Source: JBKPNZ01 sp046732895
GTDB lineage: Bacteria; Actinomycetota; Thermoleophilia; Solirubrobacterales; 70-9
Length of the DNA: 64,000 nucleotides
Direction of reading: 5' to 3'
Assembly (NCBI GenBank): GCA_046732895.1
Contig: JBKPNZ010000048.1
Coordinates: 23,412 to 87,411 of the forward strand
Shown here: in pieces, positions 8,170 to 15,827 of the stretch
How positions within the stretch are numbered: the first letter of the stretch is position 1
How the letters are laid out: each line of letters begins with the position of its first letter
The notes under the pieces: model-generated
Databases searched by the model: none
Told to the model about the DNA's origin: nothing
The model's input: the letters and a program-made list of their open reading frames with translations, nothing else
Position numbers and translations under genes: made by a program

Positions 8170-8885
8170 CTCCAGTGCCGAACTCCGTGCGGATCCAGTA
8201 CCAGGAGGAGCTCGAGCTCCTCGAGCATCGCGCCCTTGACGGTCTTGACCTCGTGGTCAGCGCGGTCGATCGCACGGTCGAGGCGATCCAGCACCAAGAC
8301 GTCGAGCTGGCGGAGCTCGTCATCGCCAACGACGATGTCCTCGACGGCCGCTACCTCGAGGTTCACCAGTCGATCCTCACGCTCCTCGCCACCCAGGCAC
8401 CGGTGGCGTCCGACCTTCGATTGATCGCCGCGCTCCTGCACGTCATGAAGTGCATGGAGCGGATGGGGGATCAGTGCGTGAACATCGCCAAGCTGATTCC
8501 GATCGCGGGCCACGAGCCTCCCGCCGACCAGCCGATGCTGGACGACATCCTCACCATGGGCCGGGCCGTCCGCGACGAGGTGCGACAGGCCAAGCGAGCC
8601 TTTGCCGAGCGTGACGTCGATCTCGCTCGGGACCTCGTTCGTCAGGACGACGTCGTCGACAACCTCAACCGGCGGTGCTTCCAGCGGGCGATCGAGATCG
8701 GCGACGATCACGACCGCCGCGAGTGGGCGATGACAATGATCCTCGCGGCCCGCGCGATCGAGCGCATCGGCGACAACGCCGTCGACATCGGGGAGCAGGT
8801 CGCGTTCGTCGTCACCGGCCTCTTCCGCGAGTTCGAGGATTCCTCGCATCCGGGCGAGAGCGTCCCCGAGCCCTCCTCGGCCTAG
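8166..8885 (+). CDS. phoU: phosphate signalling protein PhoU
   Basis: 239 residues, a duplicated three-helix-bundle PhoU protein. Both repeats show metal-binding-type motifs: MKCMERMGDQCVNIAKL in the first and ILAARAIERIGDNAVDIGEQV in the second (E/DxxxD on helices). PhoU couples Pst transport to the phosphate two-component system and often also affects polyphosphate accumulation. GTG 8166 overlaps the pstB stop (GTGA). The same frame is open well upstream but there it only reads through pstB in the wrong frame. It closes the pst operon and converges on the R2lox-like gene 10 bp away. Confidence 0.95.
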   Translation: MTPVPNSVRIQYQEELELLEHRALDGLDLVVSAVDRTVEAIQHQDVELAELVIANDDVLDGRYLEVHQSILTLLATQAPVASDLRLIAALLHVMKCMERMGDQCVNIAKLIPIAGHEPPADQPMLDDILTMGRAVRDEVRQAKRAFAERDVDLARDLVRQDDVVDNLNRRCFQRAIEIGDDHDRREWAMTMILAARAIERIGDNAVDIGEQVAFVVTGLFREFEDSSHPGESVPEPSSA

Positions 8886-8894
8886 GCCCGACCC

Positions 8895-9725
8895 TCAACC
8901 CCCGGCGTCGAGCTCGACGCCGATGATCTTCATGCGGCGGGTGAGCGCGCTCGCAGCAAAGCCCTGCAATGCGCCGTCCTCCACGCCGAGGACGTCCCAT
9001 GCACCCTCGCTTGGAGGCGAAACGGACTGGGCAACAGCGGGGAGCAGGTCCGCAAGGCGATTGCGCACGACGGCGGCCATCGCCGGTTCCTTCGCAACGG
9101 CCTCGCGCAGGAACCAGGTTCCATAGGCGATGTGCCGCTGCTCGTCGGCGGCGATCTTCGAGTAGCCGTCGACGAAGCCGGGCAGCACGTCGCGCTCGTG
9201 GAGGAAGTCGAGGAGAAAATGCGAGGCGGTCAGTCCCAGGGTGCCCTCGATGATCATGTGGTAGACGGTCACGAAGTCGACCTTCGCCTCGCGATTCCGA
9301 GGCTCACGAGCGAGGCGGTCGTGGGCCTTCGCGAGTGCCTCGTCGAAGACCTTCGCGAACGGCTCGCCGAGAACCTCGCGCGCCCTCGCTACGTGCTGTG
9401 CGATCGCCCCGGGGTCGGCGATCACCTCGTTCTGGAACCGGGCATAGAACTGCATGTGGCGCACCTCGTCGACGAGCTGCGTCGACAGGTAGCTCCCGTC
9501 CTCCTCGTCATCTTGAGCGAGGACGAGGCCGCAGAACTGCGTTGAGATCCGTTCCTCGGCGACCATGAGCGAGCTCAGAACCCAATACAGGAGCCGGCGC
9601 TCGTCCTCGTCCAGAGCGCTCCAGTCGGCGGGGTCCCGGGCGATATCGACGTCCTGTGCCGCCCAATGCGAGTGCTCCCAGTCCTCGTAGAGCTGCTGCG
9701 GCGCCTTCAGGTGTACGTCGGTCAT
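8895..9725 (-). CDS. R2-like di-metal (R2lox-type) ferritin-fold protein in the ars operon
   Basis: 276 residues, all-helical. The six carboxylate/His ligands of the ribonucleotide reductase R2/R2lox fold can be placed: E57 (AEERI), E87 and H90 (DEVRH), E160 (YHMIIEG), and E195 and H198 (DEQRH). A Tyr lies five residues before E160 (Y155). In R2lox proteins the Tyr at that spacing forms an ether cross-link with a residue three after the first Glu; here that is I60. It lacks the R2 C-terminal tail and no class I large subunit is nearby, so an oxidase-like rather than a deoxyribonucleotide role is likely. Its ATG overlaps the arsN stop (ATGA), tying it to the arsenic operon. Substrate unknown. 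Confidence 0.75.
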   Translation of the reverse strand: MTDVHLKAPQQLYEDWEHSHWAAQDVDIARDPADWSALDEDERRLLYWVLSSLMVAEERISTQFCGLVLAQDDEEDGSYLSTQLVDEVRHMQFYARFQNEVIADPGAIAQHVARAREVLGEPFAKVFDEALAKAHDRLAREPRNREAKVDFVTVYHMIIEGTLGLTASHFLLDFLHERDVLPGFVDGYSKIAADEQRHIAYGTWFLREAVAKEPAMAAVVRNRLADLLPAVAQSVSPPSEGAWDVLGVEDGALQGFAASALTRRMKIIGVELDAGG

Positions 9726-10243
9726 GAGCGGCGCTCCGCGCGATCGGCCGCCTCTCCCACGAGCAGGTCCAAGACCACGCAATCCTTCCACTCCCCGTCC
9801 AGGCGCCCGTGGCGGCGCTGGACGCCGACGCGCTCGAATCCCGCGGCCTCGTGGGCGGCGATGCTCGCCAGGTTGTCGGTGAACACGCGGGAGGTGAGCT
9901 TGTAATAGCCCGCCTCGGCCGCAGCCTGGCCGAGGGCAAGGAGCAGTGCCTTGCCGATCCCCTCGCCCCGAGCCGCACGGTCGACGTAGACGGCATGCTC
10001 GCCTACGCCCTCGTAGACGCAGCGATCCGAGTAGGCGCCAACCCGTGCAAAGGCGAGCAAATCGCCGTCGCGTTCCGCCACGAGGAATGGTCGCGGCTCG
10101 GCCAGCCAGTCAGCGATCTCGCCCGCGTCGCGTGGGCGTGTCTCGAACGTCGCCACCCGGTCGGCGATGCCCTGGTTGTAGATCGCCGCCACCCGCGGTG
10201 CGTCCTCGGATCGGGCCCGGCGGATCTGGATCGCTTCCGGCAA
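9722..10243 (-). CDS. arsN: ArsN1-type GNAT N-acetyltransferase
   Basis: 173 residues, one GNAT domain. The acetyl-CoA loop is VDRAARGEGIGKALLLAL, followed by FTDNLASIAAHEAAGFERVGVQRRHG. The N-terminal IYNQGIADRVATFETRPRD is the substrate-side motif shared by phosphinothricin and arsinothricin acetyltransferases, which inactivate these glutamate-mimic antibiotics by acetylating the amino group. It begins with TTG, 4 bp after the arsM stop, and is translationally coupled to the R2lox-like gene downstream. The arsenic neighbours favour ArsN over a phosphinothricin acetyltransferase; the sequence alone cannot decide. Confidence 0.82.
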   Translation of the reverse strand: MPEAIQIRRARSEDAPRVAAIYNQGIADRVATFETRPRDAGEIADWLAEPRPFLVAERDGDLLAFARVGAYSDRCVYEGVGEHAVYVDRAARGEGIGKALLLALGQAAAEAGYYKLTSRVFTDNLASIAAHEAAGFERVGVQRRHGRLDGEWKDCVVLDLLVGEAADRAERRS

Positions 10244-10247
10244 GCGT

Positions 10248-11039
10248 CTAATTCTGGCGGCGGGCGCGCACGATCGCCGAGCCGGCGTGCTCGTGAACTC
10301 GGTGGGTCTCGCGGATCTCGACCTGCTCGAAGCCGGCGACCTCGAGCTCGTGCCGGAACTCCTCGGTGGTCAGCGCTCCACCCACGCAGCCCGTCCACGC
10401 GGCCATGTCGCGCCGCGTGGCCTCGTCCATATCCGGGTCGGCGACGACGTCGCTGACAGCGAACCGCCCGCCGGGTCGCAGCACCCGAGCGGCCTCGCGG
10501 AACACGGCCGGCTTGTCGCCGGAGAGGTTGATCACGCAGTTGGAGATGATCACGTCGACCGACTCATCGGGAAGGGGCACGTCCTCGATCGTGCCCTTGA
10601 GGAACTCGACGTTCGTCACGCCGGCCTCGCGCTGGTTGCGGCGTGCGAGCTCCAGCATCTCGGCGGTCATATCGACGCCGTAGGCCTTGCCCGCCGGTCC
10701 CACCCGCCGCGCGGAGAGGAGGACGTCGATGCCGCCCCCGGAGCCCAGGTCGAGCACGGTCTCGCCCTCGTGCAGCTCGGCGACCACCGTCGGGTTGCCG
10801 CAGCCCAGGGACGCGAGCTTCGCAGCGTCGGGCAAGACGTCACGCTCCTCGCCCGAGTAGAGCTGGGGGCCGAACACGTCGTCGCCGCAGGCGTCGGGCA
10901 CGTCGGTGCCGCAGCCGCAGGATGAGTCGTCGGAGCCGCAGCAGCCGGCGCGGCCGGCCTCGACCGACCTCGCCGCCTCCGCGTAGCGGTCGCGGACGAT
11001 CTCGCGGATCTCGTCGGGGGCGTTCAGCTGCTCAGCCAT
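10248..11039 (-). CDS. arsM: arsenite S-adenosylmethionine methyltransferase ArsM
   Basis: 263 residues, class I methyltransferase. The SAM motif is VLDLGSGGGIDVLLSA, then GVDMTAEMLELARRN and the NCVINLSGDKPAVFREAARVLRPGG stretch. The Cys set expected for As(III) binding is present: an N-terminal Cys cluster GCCGSDDSSCGCG, C in NCVINL and C in TGCVGGAL. It methylates As(III) in the cytosol to volatile or more exportable forms. Start ATG 11039 has a GGAG ribosome-binding site inside the end of arsR; the genes overlap by 16 bp. The same frame reaches 11087 but would overlap arsR further. Confidence 0.92.
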   Translation of the reverse strand: MAEQLNAPDEIREIVRDRYAEAARSVEAGRAGCCGSDDSSCGCGTDVPDACGDDVFGPQLYSGEERDVLPDAAKLASLGCGNPTVVAELHEGETVLDLGSGGGIDVLLSARRVGPAGKAYGVDMTAEMLELARRNQREAGVTNVEFLKGTIEDVPLPDESVDVIISNCVINLSGDKPAVFREAARVLRPGGRFAVSDVVADPDMDEATRRDMAAWTGCVGGALTTEEFRHELEVAGFEQVEIRETHRVHEHAGSAIVRARRQN

Positions 11040-11380
11040 ACGGATAGCTCCTTCAATGACTCGGGGTTGACGTAGTAGTACGCCCACAGGCCACGGCGCT
11101 CGGAGCCGACGATGCCGGCTTGGCGCAGGACCTTCAGGTGGTGCGAGACGGTGGGCTGGGAGAGGTCGAAGAGGGGAACGAGCTCGCAGACGCAGACCTT
11201 GCCCGCGTGCTTGCGCAAGACGTCGACGAGCTGCATGCGGATCGGATCACCCAGCGCCTTGGCGATGTTCGCCATCCGCTCCGCGTGCTCGCGCGCGATG
11301 TCGGGGTAGACGACGGGCTCGCAGCAGGGCTCGCCGACGGGGCGCTTCTGCTTGGGGGCGAGCTCCAGATCGACAGCCAT
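11024..11380 (-). CDS. arsR: ArsR-family arsenic-responsive repressor
   Basis: 118 residues, winged helix-turn-helix. The metalloid-sensing motif is CVCEL at the start of the recognition region (GKVCVCELVPLFDLSQPTVSHHLKVLRQAG), as in classical ArsR. An extra vicinal Cys pair sits near the N-terminus (EPCCEPVVY), which could supply the third thiolate, as in some non-classical ArsR subtypes. As(III) binding releases DNA. It is the first gene of the minus-strand ars operon and is divergent from arsC across a 54-bp AT-rich region that holds a likely operator. Confidence 0.92.
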   Translation of the reverse strand: MAVDLELAPKQKRPVGEPCCEPVVYPDIAREHAERMANIAKALGDPIRMQLVDVLRKHAGKVCVCELVPLFDLSQPTVSHHLKVLRQAGIVGSERRGLWAYYYVNPESLKELSVWLSS

Positions 11381-11391
11381 CTATTTACGTA

Positions 11392-11408
11392 TATCAATAG
11401 GAATGATA
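11392..11408. promoter_or_regulatory. probable ArsR operator
   Basis: TATCAATAGGAATGATA is an imperfect inverted repeat (TATCAAT/AATGATA around AGG) in the divergent arsR-arsC intergenic region. The surrounding 11381-11422 is strikingly AT-rich for this genome. The position fits bidirectional repression; the binding protein is inferred. Confidence 0.55.
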
Positions 11409-11434
11409 GATGTCAATGTAATATCCTGGGCGAG

Positions 11435-11860
11435 GTGGAAGCCGGAGGCCCGAACGAGGAGCGTCCTGAGGTCCTCTTCGTGTGCGTGCACAACGCCGGC
11501 CGAAGCCAGATGGCGGCTGGGCTCCTCGATCAGATGGCGGCGGGGCGGGTTCACATCCGATCGGCCGGCTCCGATCCGGCGGACCGGATCAATCCCGCTG
11601 TCGTCGAGGCAATGGGCGAGGTCGGCATCGACGTGAGCAAGGAGTTCCCGAAGCCGCTCACCGACGATCTCGTCCGCGCTGCGGATGTCGTCATCACGAT
11701 GGGCTGCGGCGACGCGTGCCCGTTCTACCCCGGCAAGCGCTACGAGGATTGGACCCTCGACGATCCCGCCGGCCAGAACCTCCAGACGGTTCGCCGCATC
11801 CGCGACGAGATCTCGGAGCGAGTGCGCGCTCTGCTGAACGAACTCGCCCCAGATGCCTGA
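11435..11860 (+). CDS. arsC: arsenate reductase, low-molecular-weight-phosphatase type
   Basis: 141 residues. The CX5R phosphatase-like loop VCVHNAGRSQMAAG binds arsenate; the distal segment VVITMGCGDACPFYPGKRYEDWTLDDPAGQ carries two more Cys for a thiol relay, typical of the thioredoxin- or mycothiol-linked ArsC branch. It reduces As(V) to As(III). I chose GTG 11435 (VEAGGPNEERPEVLFVC); the frame continues upstream only through arsR on the opposite strand. It is coupled to the aquaporin gene downstream (8-bp overlap). The electron donor (mycothiol or thioredoxin) is not determined. Confidence 0.9.
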   Translation: MEAGGPNEERPEVLFVCVHNAGRSQMAAGLLDQMAAGRVHIRSAGSDPADRINPAVVEAMGEVGIDVSKEFPKPLTDDLVRAADVVITMGCGDACPFYPGKRYEDWTLDDPAGQNLQTVRRIRDEISERVRALLNELAPDA

Positions 11861-12539
11861 GCACGGCCGCCCGGGGCTGTGGCGCCGGGCCGCCGCCGAG
11901 GGCCTGGCGGCCTTCGCCCTGGTGTTCGCGGGGTGCGGGGCGATCATCGCCGACGCCAGCTACGGCGGAGCGCTCGGAACGGTGGGCGTCGCCCTCGTCT
12001 TCGGGCTGGTGATCATGGTCATGGTCTATGCGACCGGACACCTGTCGGGAGCGCACATCAATCCCTCGGTCACGCTTGCGTTCACGATGACGCGTCACTT
12101 CCCCGCGCGGGAGGCGGCTGCCTACATCGCGGCGCAGCTGGCCGGGGCGGTCGCCGCTGCCCTCGCGCTGCTCGCCGTGTGGCCCGACGCGCCGGCAAAC
12201 CTGGGCGCCACGCTCCCCTCGGTTGGGGCGGGAAGCGCGCTGGTCTACGAACTCCTGATGACCGCCTTCCTGATGTTCGTGATCATGGCCGTCGCCACCG
12301 ACACAAGGGCGGTCGGGGCCGCGGCCGCGATCGCGATTGGCGGTGTGATCGGTCTCGACGCGCTGTTCGGCGGACCGGTGACCGGCGCCTCCATGAACCC
12401 TGCGAGGTCGTTCGGTCCGGCGCTGGCCAGCGGCCACTGGACCGACTTCTGGGTCTACCTGGTCGGGCCCGTAGCCGGCGCTGGCTTGGGGGCCCTGGCG
12501 TATCAGCTCGTGCGCGGACCGGCGAGCGCGGCGGTCTGA
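11853..12539 (+). CDS. MIP/aquaporin-family channel (probable arsenite channel, AqpS-like)
   Basis: 228 residues, six membrane helices plus two half-helices. The two signature motifs are SGAHINPSVT (NPS variant of NPA) and GASMNPARS. It begins inside arsC and so is translationally coupled to it. Aquaglyceroporins next to arsC can release As(III), made by reduction of arsenate, down its gradient instead of an ArsB or Acr3 pump. No efflux pump is seen in this island, which supports that role. Its 3' end overlaps the convergent TIM-barrel gene by 37 bp. Water or glycerol transport is an alternative. Confidence 0.85.
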   Translation: MPEHGRPGLWRRAAAEGLAAFALVFAGCGAIIADASYGGALGTVGVALVFGLVIMVMVYATGHLSGAHINPSVTLAFTMTRHFPAREAAAYIAAQLAGAVAAALALLAVWPDAPANLGATLPSVGAGSALVYELLMTAFLMFVIMAVATDTRAVGAAAAIAIGGVIGLDALFGGPVTGASMNPARSFGPALASGHWTDFWVYLVGPVAGAGLGALAYQLVRGPASAAV

Positions 12540-13417
12540 CGGGCAACGGCAGGCCCCGAGCCCAGAGCGCGCTCGAACGCCGCCAGGGCATCGGATGCCC
12601 GCGGCCGGTACGGCGGGTGGATCTCGAGGACCACCGGGGCGCGGGTACGGGTGATGAGCGGTGCGATTTCCGGCCACGAGACCATCCCGCGCCCGGGCGG
12701 CAGGTGAAGGTCGAGTCGCAGCGGATCCACGCCCAGCTCCGCGCCGGTCGAGCGCCAGCGTGCGCCGAAGTTGTCGTGTGCGTGATAGAGGGCCACGGCG
12801 TCGATCGCGGGCTCGATCAGGTGTGCGAGCGAAGTTCGTCGAAGCTCCGCCGTGATGTGGGCGTGGCCCAGGTCCAGGCAGATGCCGATGCGCTCCGAGC
12901 CGATCCTGTGGGCGAGGCCGCGCAGGCTCAGTGGGCTCGCGGACAGGAGCTCCGGGCCGGGGTAGACGGGTGCCAGGTTCTCGATCGCGATCGTCACCTC
13001 CAGTCGCTCCGCGCGGTTGGCCAACGCGGCGAGCGAGCGGGCCTCGAACAGGAGCCGGCGGTCACTCTCAGGCGCGTCGGGCAGGGCGCAGGCGTGGTAG
13101 ACGACGTGCGTCGCTCCGATCTCGGCGGCGTAGGCGAGCAACCCCTCGAAAGCGCGGTCGCCCGCCGGCGATCCCGCTCGCAACCCTGCCGGCGCATGCA
13201 GCATTGGGCGAAGCTCGGTCGTGTCGAGCGAGCGCCGCAGCGACGCGGCATGGCTCGTGGATTGGCGCGAGTCCGAGAGCACCGAGGCCGGTGGGGCGTG
13301 CATCTGGACGAGCCCGAAGCCGGCGGCCTCCAGCGACTTGAGAAATGCCGGCGATGACCACCAGCCGTCAGGAGCCGTCAGGCCGATCCGTTCGCGGTCG
13401 ATGCCGCGTGCACTCAT
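12503..13417 (-). CDS. xylose-isomerase-like TIM-barrel protein (AP endonuclease 2 family)
   Basis: 304 residues from ATG 13417; ATGs at 13426 and 13438 are alternatives. The metal-site pattern of the sugar-phosphate isomerase/endonuclease IV superfamily is readable: IAIENLAPVYPG, ICLDLGHAHI, LYHAHDNFG and VVLEIHPP. Such proteins isomerise or epimerise sugars, or cleave abasic DNA; the substrate here is not recognised. Three 11-bp PHO-box-like units lie just upstream with their TTCAC orientation pointing at this gene. This would make it a phosphate-starvation gene, perhaps releasing or remodelling a sugar phosphate, but this is inference. Its divergent neighbour is ppx. Confidence 0.7.
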   Translation of the reverse strand: MSARGIDRERIGLTAPDGWWSSPAFLKSLEAAGFGLVQMHAPPASVLSDSRQSTSHAASLRRSLDTTELRPMLHAPAGLRAGSPAGDRAFEGLLAYAAEIGATHVVYHACALPDAPESDRRLLFEARSLAALANRAERLEVTIAIENLAPVYPGPELLSASPLSLRGLAHRIGSERIGICLDLGHAHITAELRRTSLAHLIEPAIDAVALYHAHDNFGARWRSTGAELGVDPLRLDLHLPPGRGMVSWPEIAPLITRTRAPVVLEIHPPYRPRASDALAAFERALGSGPAVARQTAALAGPRTS

Positions 13418-13451
13418 CAAGGGCATGGTTCGCCGCATCGCCTGCGCCTGG

Positions 13452-13484
13452 GTGAACAGTGCGTGAAGGAGGTGTGAACCACCC
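13452..13484. promoter_or_regulatory. three-unit PHO-box-like direct repeat between TIM-barrel gene and ppx
   Basis: GTGAACAGTGC, GTGAAGGAGGT and GTGAACCACCC follow each other without gaps, in perfect 11-bp phase. The site is 67 bp from the ppx start and 34 bp from the TIM-barrel ATG. The TTCAC reading direction matches the minus-strand gene, as at the other sites, but either or both genes could be controlled. Confidence 0.65.
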
Positions 13485-13550
13485 GTTATCAGCGGGGTTC
13501 TGCGCCCTCGCCGCATCCGCGCGGTCTGCGAAGCTAGGCGCCAGACGACG

Positions 13551-14456
13551 ATGCTCTGCGCAGCAATCGATATCGGCTCGAATACGACGAGGGTCCTGGT
13601 GGCGGAGCCGGACGAGGGACAGCTCCGCACGGTCATGGAACAGCGCGCGTACACGCGCATCGGCAAGGCGTCCAAGCACGACGGGCGAATCGACGCCGAG
13701 AAGGTCGCTGAGGTCGCCGAGGTCGTCGCGACGCAGGTCCGTCTGGCCGAGGAGGTGGGCGCCGAGGCAATTCGCACCGTAGCCACGGCAGCGATCCGGG
13801 AAGCCGAGAATCGCGCCGAGGTGATCGCCGAGATCTCGCGGATCGCCGGCGTCCCGGTCGAGATCCTGAGCGAGGAGGAGGAGGGCAGACTCGCCTTCAT
13901 CGGCGCGACCAAGACCCTCGGCCATCCCGTCGACGGGGAGGTCGCCGTCGTCGACGTCGGCGGCGGCTCCTCCGAGATCGTCCTCGGCACCGTGGCGGGC
14001 GGGGTTCGCTTGGTCCGCTCCTTCAAGATCGGCTCGGGCGCGCTGGCCGAGGACTTTCTCGAGCAGGACCCACCTTCGGCCTCCGAGATCCGGGCGCTGC
14101 GCGACTACATCTCCGACTTCTTCGCCGAGGTCGAGGTCGACCAACCCGCGCAGGCCGTCGCCGTGGGCGGGAGCGCAACCTCGTTGCGCCGCCTGGTGGG
14201 GGCTGTGCTCGAGTACGAGACGCTCGAACGCGGGGTCCGCGTGCTCGTGGGGGACCCGATTGCCGAGGTCGCCCGGCGCTTCGAGCTCGATGCCCGCCGC
14301 GTCCGGATTCTCCCAGCGGGCGTGCTGCTGCTCGAGAAGCTCTCCGAGCTCCTCGGTCAGCCGTTGCAGATCGGCAAGGGCGGGTTGCGCGAGGGGGTCA
14401 TCCTCGACCTCCTGAACGGCGCCGCCAACGGCACGCCGAAGGCCCTCGCCGCCTGA
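13551..14456 (+). CDS. ppx: exopolyphosphatase / pppGpp phosphohydrolase family (Ppx/GppA)
   Basis: 301 residues. ASKHA-fold motifs: phosphate-1 AAIDIGSNTTRVLVAE, the ATAAIREAENR segment, and phosphate-2 VAVVDVGGGSSEIVLG, with the catalytic Glu region ILSEEEEGRLAF between. It corresponds to the short two-domain Ppx form (about 300 residues) lacking the C-terminal HD-like domains. It processively hydrolyses polyphosphate or the guanosine pentaphosphate 5' phosphate. Start ATG 13551 (MLCAAIDIG). Two CHAD genes follow at 57 bp, forming a polyphosphate operon. Confidence 0.9.
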   Translation: MLCAAIDIGSNTTRVLVAEPDEGQLRTVMEQRAYTRIGKASKHDGRIDAEKVAEVAEVVATQVRLAEEVGAEAIRTVATAAIREAENRAEVIAEISRIAGVPVEILSEEEEGRLAFIGATKTLGHPVDGEVAVVDVGGGSSEIVLGTVAGGVRLVRSFKIGSGALAEDFLEQDPPSASEIRALRDYISDFFAEVEVDQPAQAVAVGGSATSLRRLVGAVLEYETLERGVRVLVGDPIAEVARRFELDARRVRILPAGVLLLEKLSELLGQPLQIGKGGLREGVILDLLNGAANGTPKALAA

Positions 14457-14513
14457 ACCGGCCGACGGGCCGTGAGGCGGTCGCGGGCTCGCCGGGCGAG
14501 ATAGTCTCGCTCC

Positions 14514-15086
14514 GTGGCGAAGCCGCGTCCGATTCCTGACCTTGACCCGTCGGCGCCCTATGCCTCGGCGGCCGCGAAGGTCGTCGCCGCCAGAGCGGCT
14601 GAGATCGCTGAGCACGCCGACGGGGTGCAGGATCTATCCGACATCGAGCGGCTTCACGACATGCGGGTCGCGACGCGCCGGCTGCGGGCTGCCCTCGAGG
14701 TCTTCGAGTCGTGCTTCCCGCGCAAGGCGTTCGCCGCAACGCTTGCGGAGGTGAAGCGCCTCGCCGATGCACTTGGCGAGCGCCGTGATCGCGATGTGGC
14801 GATCGCCGCCCTCGAGGAGTTCGCAAGTCGCCTGCCCGCCCCCGATCGGCCCGGCATCGAGAGCCTTGTGGCCCGCTTCCGGATCGAGCAGGCCGAGGCG
14901 AACGACGCCCTCTCCTCTCATGTCACCGACGAGCGGCTCGCCGGCCTGCGCGATCACGTCCGCGAGCTTGTCATCGCCGCCGAGCGGACCGTAGGCGAGC
15001 GGCCGGGCAGCGCGATGCAGCGCGTCGCGCTCGCGGCTTCGGGCTCGAACGGCTCGGGCGGCCTCAACGGGGAGCCTGCCGCGTGA
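14514..15086 (+). CDS. CHAD-domain protein (short, N-terminal half type)
   Basis: 190 residues from GTG 14514. It contains one CHAD half: DIERLHDMRVATRRLRAALEVF, followed by VKRLADALGERRDRDVAI, i.e. the basic helix and the R-D motif that contact polyphosphate. The remaining ~90 residues are helical with a Gly/Ser/Asn-rich tail. Its TGA overlaps the GTG of a second CHAD gene, so the two short chains are probably made in equal amounts and may form one bipartite CHAD unit. It lies downstream of ppx. Confidence 0.85.
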   Translation: MAKPRPIPDLDPSAPYASAAAKVVAARAAEIAEHADGVQDLSDIERLHDMRVATRRLRAALEVFESCFPRKAFAATLAEVKRLADALGERRDRDVAIAALEEFASRLPAPDRPGIESLVARFRIEQAEANDALSSHVTDERLAGLRDHVRELVIAAERTVGERPGSAMQRVALAASGSNGSGGLNGEPAA

Positions 15087-15820
15087 AGGCGCGCCGGGTG
15101 AAGAAGCTCGACGCCAGGGCGCCCTTTGCCCAAAGCGCGGCGCGCATCATCCGCGTGCGGTTGAGCGAGTTGCGGTCCTTCGTGCCCGCGGCCCTCGAGC
15201 GCGAGAACTCGGACGAGCAGCACGACATGCGGATCGCGGCGAAGCGCGTGCGCTATGTGCTCGAGTCAACGGAGATGTGCTTCGGGAAGCCGGCGCAGAC
15301 CGCACGGCGGCGAGCGAAGGACCTGCAGGAGATCCTCGGGGACCTCCACGACTGCGACGTCATGCTTCCCAGGGTTGAGGCCCATCTCGACGAGCTCCGC
15401 GAACAGGACGCGGAGGCTGTGTGGCGCCGGGCCGGTGCGGCGCCCGACCTCGATCCCGAGCTCGCCGCCCGAGCGCCGAACCGCACATCGTTTCGGGGCC
15501 TCGACGTGCTCGCCGTATACCTGCGCGCTCGCCGGCGCCTCCTGTTCGACCGCTTCACGGACTTCTGGGCGGAGCAGGAGCACGCCGGGACCTGGGACGA
15601 CCTCGACCGGGCGGCCGCCGCCATCCTGCGCGACGCCAAGGACCGACGGCGCGCCGCTCGCCGCGCCCAGCGCGCCGAGCGTGAGCTGGTCGAGGCGGAG
15701 CGTGAGCGGCAGGCGGCCGCGGAGCGCGCCAGGACGGCCGCCGCTCAGCTCGAACGGGCCGAGAGAACCGCACATGGGCTGCCGAGCGGTACCCTGCGTC
15801 CCGGTGGGTTGCAGGGTTAG
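15083..15820 (+). CDS. CHAD-domain protein with C-terminal coiled coil
   Basis: 245 residues from GTG 15083 (4-bp overlap with the previous CHAD gene). The CHAD half shows DEQHDMRIAAKRVRYVLESTEM and AKDLQEILGDLHDCDVML. After about residue 185 comes a long Arg/Glu/Ala-rich segment (DRRRAARRAQRAERELVEAE and onward) predicted to be a charged coiled coil of about 45 residues, ending in a short tail. The split into two coupled half-CHAD genes with an added coiled coil is unusual and suggests hetero-oligomer formation on polyphosphate granules. That localisation is inference. Confidence 0.85.
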   Translation: MKARRVKKLDARAPFAQSAARIIRVRLSELRSFVPAALERENSDEQHDMRIAAKRVRYVLESTEMCFGKPAQTARRRAKDLQEILGDLHDCDVMLPRVEAHLDELREQDAEAVWRRAGAAPDLDPELAARAPNRTSFRGLDVLAVYLRARRRLLFDRFTDFWAEQEHAGTWDDLDRAAAAILRDAKDRRRAARRAQRAERELVEAERERQAAAERARTAAAQLERAERTAHGLPSGTLRPGGLQG

Positions 15821-15827
15821 AGGAAAG

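Noticed and set aside
8895..9725. R2-like protein as the small subunit of class I ribonucleotide reductase
   Set aside because: It is shorter than R2, has no C-terminal tail motif and no large-subunit gene next to it.
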